DNA of 9,297 bases from Chthoniobacter flavus. Lineage in GTDB: Bacteria; Verrucomicrobiota; Verrucomicrobiia; Chthoniobacterales; Terrimicrobiaceae. A model generated the notes under the pieces. The model did not search any database and was not told where the DNA came from. It saw only the letters and a program-made list of their open reading frames with translations. The stretch covers positions 1 to 9,297 of the forward strand of contig CAMDOJ010000065.1 of assembly GCA_945903555.1 (NCBI GenBank), given 5' to 3'. This document shows positions 4,540 through 9,297 of the stretch, piece after piece (position 1 is the first letter of the stretch; each line of letters starts with the position of its first letter). The position numbers and the translations under genes were made by a program.

Positions 4540-6932
4540 TTTTTGACTGGCTTTTTTGTAGTTCCGCCAAGAGCAGGAATGCGGGGGATAATTTTCGGAC
4601 CCCATTTTGGATCGGTCATGGTACCGTTTGAGTAGTATTCAAAAAGTTTGCTAACTGGAAAAAAGACCAATCCCGGAATGCCCTGGGCATTAATACGCAT
4701 ACTCATATCCAATCCGCCTGTCAGAAAATGGATATTCCCATCACCATACATGCTGAATCCCCGCCCCTGAATCTCGATGTTTTCAGTGTAGGCTTTTTCG
4801 TTGGCAACGGTGAAGTCCGCTGTGGCTGTGCGAGCATGATTGTAGACCACGCCGGGAATAACTGTCCCCAAAATGTAGGAAAAGGGTCCGAGCAGGGGGA
4901 TCGCAAAAACATTGCCGTCCTCGATTCGAATGCTCCCTTTTCCAATCATCAAGGACTCCTCCTTCATGCGAGCATTGAATTGGAAGTTCCCACTGATAAC
5001 GCCTTTCGAGTCGTCGTATCCAAAGTAGAGGTTGGTGAGTTTTGAAAAGTTGACTCTCGATAGCGTCAGGTTGGTACTGAAAACGGGATTCATTGGATTG
5101 ATCGAAACATCAGCTAAAACCGTCACATTTCCGCCCATAAGGTCGGCTCGTTTGATGTTGGCGACGACCTTGTTGTTAAGAACCTCCACTTTTGCACTCG
5201 TGCGACCGAATGAAAGCGTCTTGTTAAGCAGATCGTAATCTAGTCCGTATGGGGCTTCGACCTTGATGGAGAGATTGTTTTTTGTCGGATCGTGCATGTG
5301 AGCCTTCCCTTGAACGTCGAGATTGGGAGGGGAATGGAAGCGGTAGGGGGTGATCGTTTTTGCAATCCGGGGATCGATCCATGTCATCACGTCAACAGGG
5401 ACTAGGGTGGAGTGAATCTTATCGAGTCGAACCTCTTGTTTGCCGACATCGTAGGCCACAGTGCCAGTGCCTCGCCCGCCCCCAGATGTAACAAGAATAT
5501 TATTGAACGTGGCGCAAGCGTTGGAAATTTCAAAATCCGACTCCACACTATCCATCCAAGCGCCCCGCATGGATGTTCTCCCAAGCTTGAGATGGCCTTT
5601 GCCATACATATTGGCGAAGGCCAGATTGGTGGATTGCAACGACACTGTGATATCGGGAGTATCAGTGAATTCCGTTTTATTCAGGACTTCCTGAGCTTTC
5701 GTTCCAAAAAGAGAGGTGAGGTCTGTCGGCGGGATTGTACTGTGCAGGACAAGGCGGAGGTCGTCCTTGGAGATCCACACATTCCCTTCAATCGCGCCGC
5801 GTTGGGTCCTTACGAGAATGTCGCGGGCATAAAAATGTCCATTCTTCCAAGCAAAGCTGCATCCGACGTCAGTGAAAGCCACTCTATCAAAAAGCAAACG
5901 TGGCGACGTAAAACTTCCGGTGACGTGAATCTGGGGTTTTTGAGATCCGAATTGGATTTCCATTTCGGCATCTAGGCGTGGAGGATCTGTGAATTTGAGT
6001 TTTTGGATTGCCGTATTGGACGGCATTGATCCATGCAGAATGGGGGTTGGATTGAGTGTGGATATCAGGGACGCCACAGCCTTGGACTTGTGAAGATTCC
6101 ATTCACCAGAGGCTTGTAGGGATCCCTGACTGTCTTTCAATTGAATGATGGGTAAACGAAGGATTCCATTCGTGAATTCACCTTTGATTTCCATCGCCTC
6201 AAGGGTTCCTTTTTTGTGGATGATGCGGGAGGAGGAGAGACAAAAATCGGGCAAGTTAAGGGATTCTGGATGGAGGGCATCCACTTCAAACTCGGCCGTA
6301 AGGATAGGTGGGCCATCTGGAAATGTCAGTTCTGCCAAAGTGCGGGTGATGGTATTTAAGAGGGCAAGAGGGGATTGTTTGTCGGCACTCCCTGCGGAAG
6401 GTTCTAAGTTGAAAGCAAGGTGGTTGAGGATTTCACCGCTGATCTTGATTTGAATGCCAGCGATGACACCCTCGAGCAGGCTCAAATGAAGACGGTCGCC
6501 AAGTATCACGATATCTCCATGAATGTCCTGAATTTTCAAAAGGGCAGATGGGTCGCTTTCTGAAAGAGGAATCGAGGCACTTGCATTGAAGAGACTCAAT
6601 CTGTCAATGATTAGTGCTCGGCGCATGAGTTGGCTTAAGTTGATCGATATGGAAATATTATCAAGCGAAGCAATTGTGCGCTTGGGTGCTTTCGTTTCAC
6701 TCACCACCACATTTCTTGCGAGTAAGCCGTTGAAGGGATCTAGGGCCAGTTTGCCTATTTGAACATTGATTTGTGGGCTGCTCAGTGCGGATCCAAGAGC
6801 TTCTTTTGCTCCGAATCCGATCCCCTGTACACGCAGGTAATAGGCGGCAGCGGGAACACCTGCAAAAATCACAACCAACAGAAGTCGGATGAAATTCTTA
6901 AAAAAATGGTAAATAACAGGGTGAACAATCAT
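4536..6932 (-). CDS. AsmA-like inner-membrane-anchored envelope protein
   Basis: This 798-residue protein has a short cytoplasmic N-terminus, one membrane helix (about 14-33) and a very long periplasmic part of alternating beta-rich segments, as in the AsmA/YhdP/TamB group. The C-terminal region (about 640-785) looks like an AsmA-like C-terminal domain: MIGKGSIRIEDGNVFAIPL, a GPFSYILGTVIPG helix, GRGFSMYGDGNIHF and a closing YYSNGTMTDPKWGP block. AsmA-like proteins are linked to outer-membrane lipid homeostasis, and the large ones are proposed to form grooved bridges carrying phospholipid between membranes. That role is a family inference here. The ATG at 6932-6930 follows the priA stop with three bases between (TGATCGATG). 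It has no Shine-Dalgarno, so translation probably depends on coupling to priA. The gene ends in a stop overlapping the stop of the convergent EEP gene. Confidence 0.82.
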   Translation of the reverse strand: MIVHPVIYHFFKNFIRLLLVVIFAGVPAAAYYLRVQGIGFGAKEALGSALSSPQINVQIGKLALDPFNGLLARNVVVSETKAPKRTIASLDNISISINLSQLMRRALIIDRLSLFNASASIPLSESDPSALLKIQDIHGDIVILGDRLHLSLLEGVIAGIQIKISGEILNHLAFNLEPSAGSADKQSPLALLNTITRTLAELTFPDGPPILTAEFEVDALHPESLNLPDFCLSSSRIIHKKGTLEAMEIKGEFTNGILRLPIIQLKDSQGSLQASGEWNLHKSKAVASLISTLNPTPILHGSMPSNTAIQKLKFTDPPRLDAEMEIQFGSQKPQIHVTGSFTSPRLLFDRVAFTDVGCSFAWKNGHFYARDILVRTQRGAIEGNVWISKDDLRLVLHSTIPPTDLTSLFGTKAQEVLNKTEFTDTPDITVSLQSTNLAFANMYGKGHLKLGRTSMRGAWMDSVESDFEISNACATFNNILVTSGGGRGTGTVAYDVGKQEVRLDKIHSTLVPVDVMTWIDPRIAKTITPYRFHSPPNLDVQGKAHMHDPTKNNLSIKVEAPYGLDYDLLNKTLSFGRTSAKVEVLNNKVVANIKRADLMGGNVTVLADVSINPMNPVFSTNLTLSRVNFSKLTNLYFGYDDSKGVISGNFQFNARMKEESLMIGKGSIRIEDGNVFAIPLLGPFSYILGTVIPGVVYNHARTATADFTVANEKAYTENIEIQGRGFSMYGDGNIHFLTGGLDMSMRINAQGIPGLVFFPVSKLFEYYSNGTMTDPKWGPKIIPRIPALGGTTKKPVKN

Positions 6933-6935
6933 CGA

Positions 6936-9164
6936 TCACATAAGATGAAGCGGATCGATGTCCACGGCCACAAAAACGTCCTCGGGCATGGTCAAGTTCT
7001 GCAATGTTTCTTTAGCCAGTCGGGATAAAAGAATGGAAGAATGTCCGCGCATCGAGACTTGGAATCGATGGTAGGTTTTGGCTTTTTCGAGGGGGGCGGG
7101 AACTCCTTCGCCGATAGTGATACCCTCAATCGCAGAGGCCTTCAGTTTACGCGAGAGTGTCTGAGCAGAAAATTCCACCCTCTCGCGGACGGTGCCGCGC
7201 AGCGTGATCATTGCCATTTTTCCAAATGGGGGGTATCCGAACTTTTCACGAAATTCCATTTCCTGCTCCATGAAACCTTGAAAGTCATGGTGGCGAGCAA
7301 ACTGGATCGATGGACTGAACGGGGTGAACGTCTGCACAAAAACTTCCCCCTCCATCTCGCCGCGTCCAGCTCGTCCGGCGACCTGCGTGAGCAACTGAAA
7401 TGTCCGTTCCCCAGCGCGAAAATCTGGAACGTGGAGACCTAGGTCTGCATTGATGATCCCAACAAGTGTCACATTGGGGAAATGGAGACCTTTGGCGATC
7501 ATTTGCGTGCCAATCAAGATATCAATTTTCCCCTCTTTGAATGCTCCAAGTGTATCGCGGTAGGCATCCTTGCGTGTCATGGAGTCAGCATCCATACGGG
7601 CGATCCGTGCTTTTGGAAAAATCTTTTTGAGTGCTTCCTCAACCTTCTGGGTTCCCATCCCGGCGAAACGGATTTTTGGATCGGAGCATTTTGGGCAAGA
7701 CTTTGGAGCCTTCCGTGAGTGCCCGCAAATGTGGCACATGAGACGTTCTGCGGCGCGATGGAAGGTGAGAGAAACACTGCAGTCTGGGCACTGGCAGACA
7801 TGACCACATGCTTCGCAGATCATGGATGTAGAAAATCCACGGCGATTGAGAAAGAGAATGGATTGTTCCCCCTTCGCCATCCTGCCTTCGATAGCCTCCG
7901 CAAGCGGGCGAGCTAAAATACCACCCTCTGGAGTGGCGCGGGATTGACGACGCAAATCCACCACTCGCACGACCGGCATGCTTTTATCGTCCACTCGCTG
8001 GTTGAGGCGGACAAGTCGATATTTGCCAGTTTGGGCATTATGCCAACTTTCGAGGCAAGGAGTTGCGCTTCCTAGGATCACCGCCGCTTTTTCGCGTGAC
8101 GCACGAAGGACAGCCATGTCGCGGGCATTATAGCGCGGGGCTTCATCTTGCTTGTAGGACCCTTCGTGCTCTTCATCAACAATGATCACGCCCAGATTTT
8201 CCAATGGGGCGAAAATCGAACTTCGTGCACCGATCACGATGCGTGCGGTACCGTCGTGGATTTTATGCCACTCGTCGTGGCGCTCACCTTCGGAGAGGTG
8301 ACTATGAAGAACGGCGATATTGTCCTGCATATCAGCAAATCGAGATTTGAAGCGTTCCACCGTTTGCGGAGTCAATGCGATCTCGGGAACAAGGACGAGA
8401 GCGCTTCGACCATGATTGATCGCTTCACGAATCGCGCGAAGGTAAATCTCTGTTTTGCCCGAGCCCGTGACGCCGAAAAGCAATATTGGCTGGCTGGTTT
8501 TTTCCATCGCTTCGCGGACGGCCACCATGGCTTCGGTCTGCTCTGGATTGAGTACCAGTTCGGCATTAGCAACGAAGCGTTCGGAGTAGGGGTTGCGAGC
8601 CACAACACCCGCTTCGATGATAACCAATCCATTTTTTTCCAAAGTGCGGTAAACGCTATCACTCACACCGGCTTGGTCGGCCGCCGTGGAAACGGGTAGT
8701 GGGCCCGCTGCCTTAATAAGGACACGAAGAGCAGCCGCTTGACGTGGTGCTTTGTGTGCTAGCGTGGCGAGTTGGTCGTCGCTCATTGCTGTAACTAAGC
8801 GGACCGAATTTTGTTTTTTCACAGAAACGCGACCATCGCGTACCGCAACGGGAAGAACACTGCAAACGGCCGTTTCCAAGGGGCAGCAATAATAGTCAGC
8901 CATCCATCGAGCGAGTTCCAACAGGGCCGGTCGGATCATCGGTTTCTCATCCATAAGCTGGCTGATATCTTTTACGGAATCATATTCGCAGGCCGATAGG
9001 ACCTCAATAACGGTACCTGTGAGCATTCGAGTGCGAACCGGTACACGGACGCGGGATCCGATACCGATAGACGACGCCATCGATTCTGGAATTCGATAAT
9101 CCAGCAATCGACCAGCAGCCTGATCGGGTAATACTCTTGCAAACATCGAGCGGAATATCGCCAT
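6936..9164 (-). CDS. priA: Primosomal protein N' (replication restart helicase PriA)
   Basis: PriA binds abandoned replication forks and D-loops, unwinds the lagging arm 3' to 5' and starts reloading of the replicative helicase. Numbered from the TTG at 9182 (748 residues), the protein shows an N-terminal DNA-binding domain (about 10-110), Walker A FGVTGSGKTE (236-245), the DEEH box (336-339), GSATPCLES (371-379), LFLNRRGF (443-450), eight zinc-binding cysteines (456, 459, 465, 468, 483, 486, 496, 499), GTQMIAKGLHFPN (558-570) and QVAGRAGRG (600-608). The cysteine spacing matches E. coli PriA as I remember it. I prefer the ATG at 9164-9162 (742 residues), because GAAGG lies nine bases before it and the homology begins after it; the longer TTG start remains possible. 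All key residues are intact. The gene is first in a two-gene unit with the AsmA-like gene. Confidence 0.97.
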   Translation of the reverse strand: MAIFRSMFARVLPDQAAGRLLDYRIPESMASSIGIGSRVRVPVRTRMLTGTVIEVLSACEYDSVKDISQLMDEKPMIRPALLELARWMADYYCCPLETAVCSVLPVAVRDGRVSVKKQNSVRLVTAMSDDQLATLAHKAPRQAAALRVLIKAAGPLPVSTAADQAGVSDSVYRTLEKNGLVIIEAGVVARNPYSERFVANAELVLNPEQTEAMVAVREAMEKTSQPILLFGVTGSGKTEIYLRAIREAINHGRSALVLVPEIALTPQTVERFKSRFADMQDNIAVLHSHLSEGERHDEWHKIHDGTARIVIGARSSIFAPLENLGVIIVDEEHEGSYKQDEAPRYNARDMAVLRASREKAAVILGSATPCLESWHNAQTGKYRLVRLNQRVDDKSMPVVRVVDLRRQSRATPEGGILARPLAEAIEGRMAKGEQSILFLNRRGFSTSMICEACGHVCQCPDCSVSLTFHRAAERLMCHICGHSRKAPKSCPKCSDPKIRFAGMGTQKVEEALKKIFPKARIARMDADSMTRKDAYRDTLGAFKEGKIDILIGTQMIAKGLHFPNVTLVGIINADLGLHVPDFRAGERTFQLLTQVAGRAGRGEMEGEVFVQTFTPFSPSIQFARHHDFQGFMEQEMEFREKFGYPPFGKMAMITLRGTVRERVEFSAQTLSRKLKASAIEGITIGEGVPAPLEKAKTYHRFQVSMRGHSSILLSRLAKETLQNLTMPEDVFVAVDIDPLHLM

Positions 9165-9297
9165 CAGTGGGGACCTTCGCAAGCCCGCTCATCTTCCACA
9201 TCAACAAGCGCGCTTATTTATTTTTTAAAATAGGACTTGCACTATGAGTCATTCCGAATAACTTCAATTTTGTTCTGGGGGGAACAACTGCCCGTTG
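9165..9297. other. Right-edge intergenic stretch upstream of priA
   Basis: About 130 bp with no confident gene. On the minus strand two frames enter from the right edge and stop before priA: one ends with residues NKIEVIRNDS at a TAG (9244-9242), the other with SPILKNK at a TAA (9216-9214). Either could be the C-terminus of an upstream gene, and I cannot choose. A perfect 10-bp palindrome AAGCGCGCTT lies at 9206-9215 beside an AT-rich run (9214-9232) containing minus-strand TATTTTAAAA, a possible promoter -10 region for priA without a convincing -35. Confidence 0.3.

Noticed and set aside
5412..5975. 187-codon plus-strand open frame
   Set aside because: It lies fully antisense within the AsmA-like gene, with no recognisable domain. 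It is a shadow frame.
8148..8699. 183-codon plus-strand open frame
   Set aside because: It lies fully antisense to the helicase core of priA, whose motifs are intact. It is a shadow frame.
9206..9215. Intrinsic terminator at AAGCGCGCTT followed by a T-rich run
   Set aside because: The palindrome has no loop, so it cannot form a useful RNA hairpin. It may be a protein site or chance.

Overview
The window is a stretch of bacterial chromosome of moderate base composition. The right-hand 8.4 kb is densely packed with well-preserved housekeeping-type genes. The left-hand 0.86 kb holds no confident intact gene. An AsmA-like inner-membrane/periplasmic protein points to a Gram-negative (diderm) envelope. 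The mix of this AsmA-like protein, a QueH-type queuosine enzyme, a GT87-type membrane glycosyltransferase and sparse Shine-Dalgarno motifs would fit a PVC-group bacterium such as a Verrucomicrobiota member. That lineage is an inference from general impression, not something the sequence proves.

Layout. Positions 1-190 are AT-rich. They carry an open minus-strand frame, running off the left edge, that looks like a membrane-protein fragment. About 196-570 is an abrupt GC-rich island with an apparently decayed gene tail (270-359, minus strand) and a direct tandem repeat of a 97-bp unit (362-555, plus a short third piece). The repeat is full of small perfect hairpins. About 571-860 is intergenic, with a short 8-bp tandem repeat, a candidate terminator and a possible frameshifted coding remnant. 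On the minus strand, gpmA (1595-2344) is followed 50 bp later by queH (861-1544), probably one transcript. From a short divergent promoter region two plus-strand genes follow: a GT87/DUF2029-type glycosyltransferase (2452-3699) and an endonuclease/exonuclease/phosphatase-family enzyme (3769-4539). The latter converges on a minus-strand pair, priA (6936-9164) and an AsmA-like gene (4536-6932). The priA stop and the AsmA-like start are 3 bp apart, so they are almost certainly one operon. The two convergent genes share the palindrome CTAG as their overlapping stop codons.

The genes do not form one pathway. gpmA is glycolysis/gluconeogenesis, queH is the last step of queuosine tRNA modification, priA restarts replication forks, the AsmA-like protein serves the envelope, the GT87-type protein probably builds a surface glycan, and the EEP protein is a phosphodiesterase/phosphatase of unknown substrate. 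I see no defence system, CRISPR array, tRNA, rRNA or intact mobile element. The least explained part is the GC-rich repeat island between 190 and 570 and the gene fragments on either side of it.
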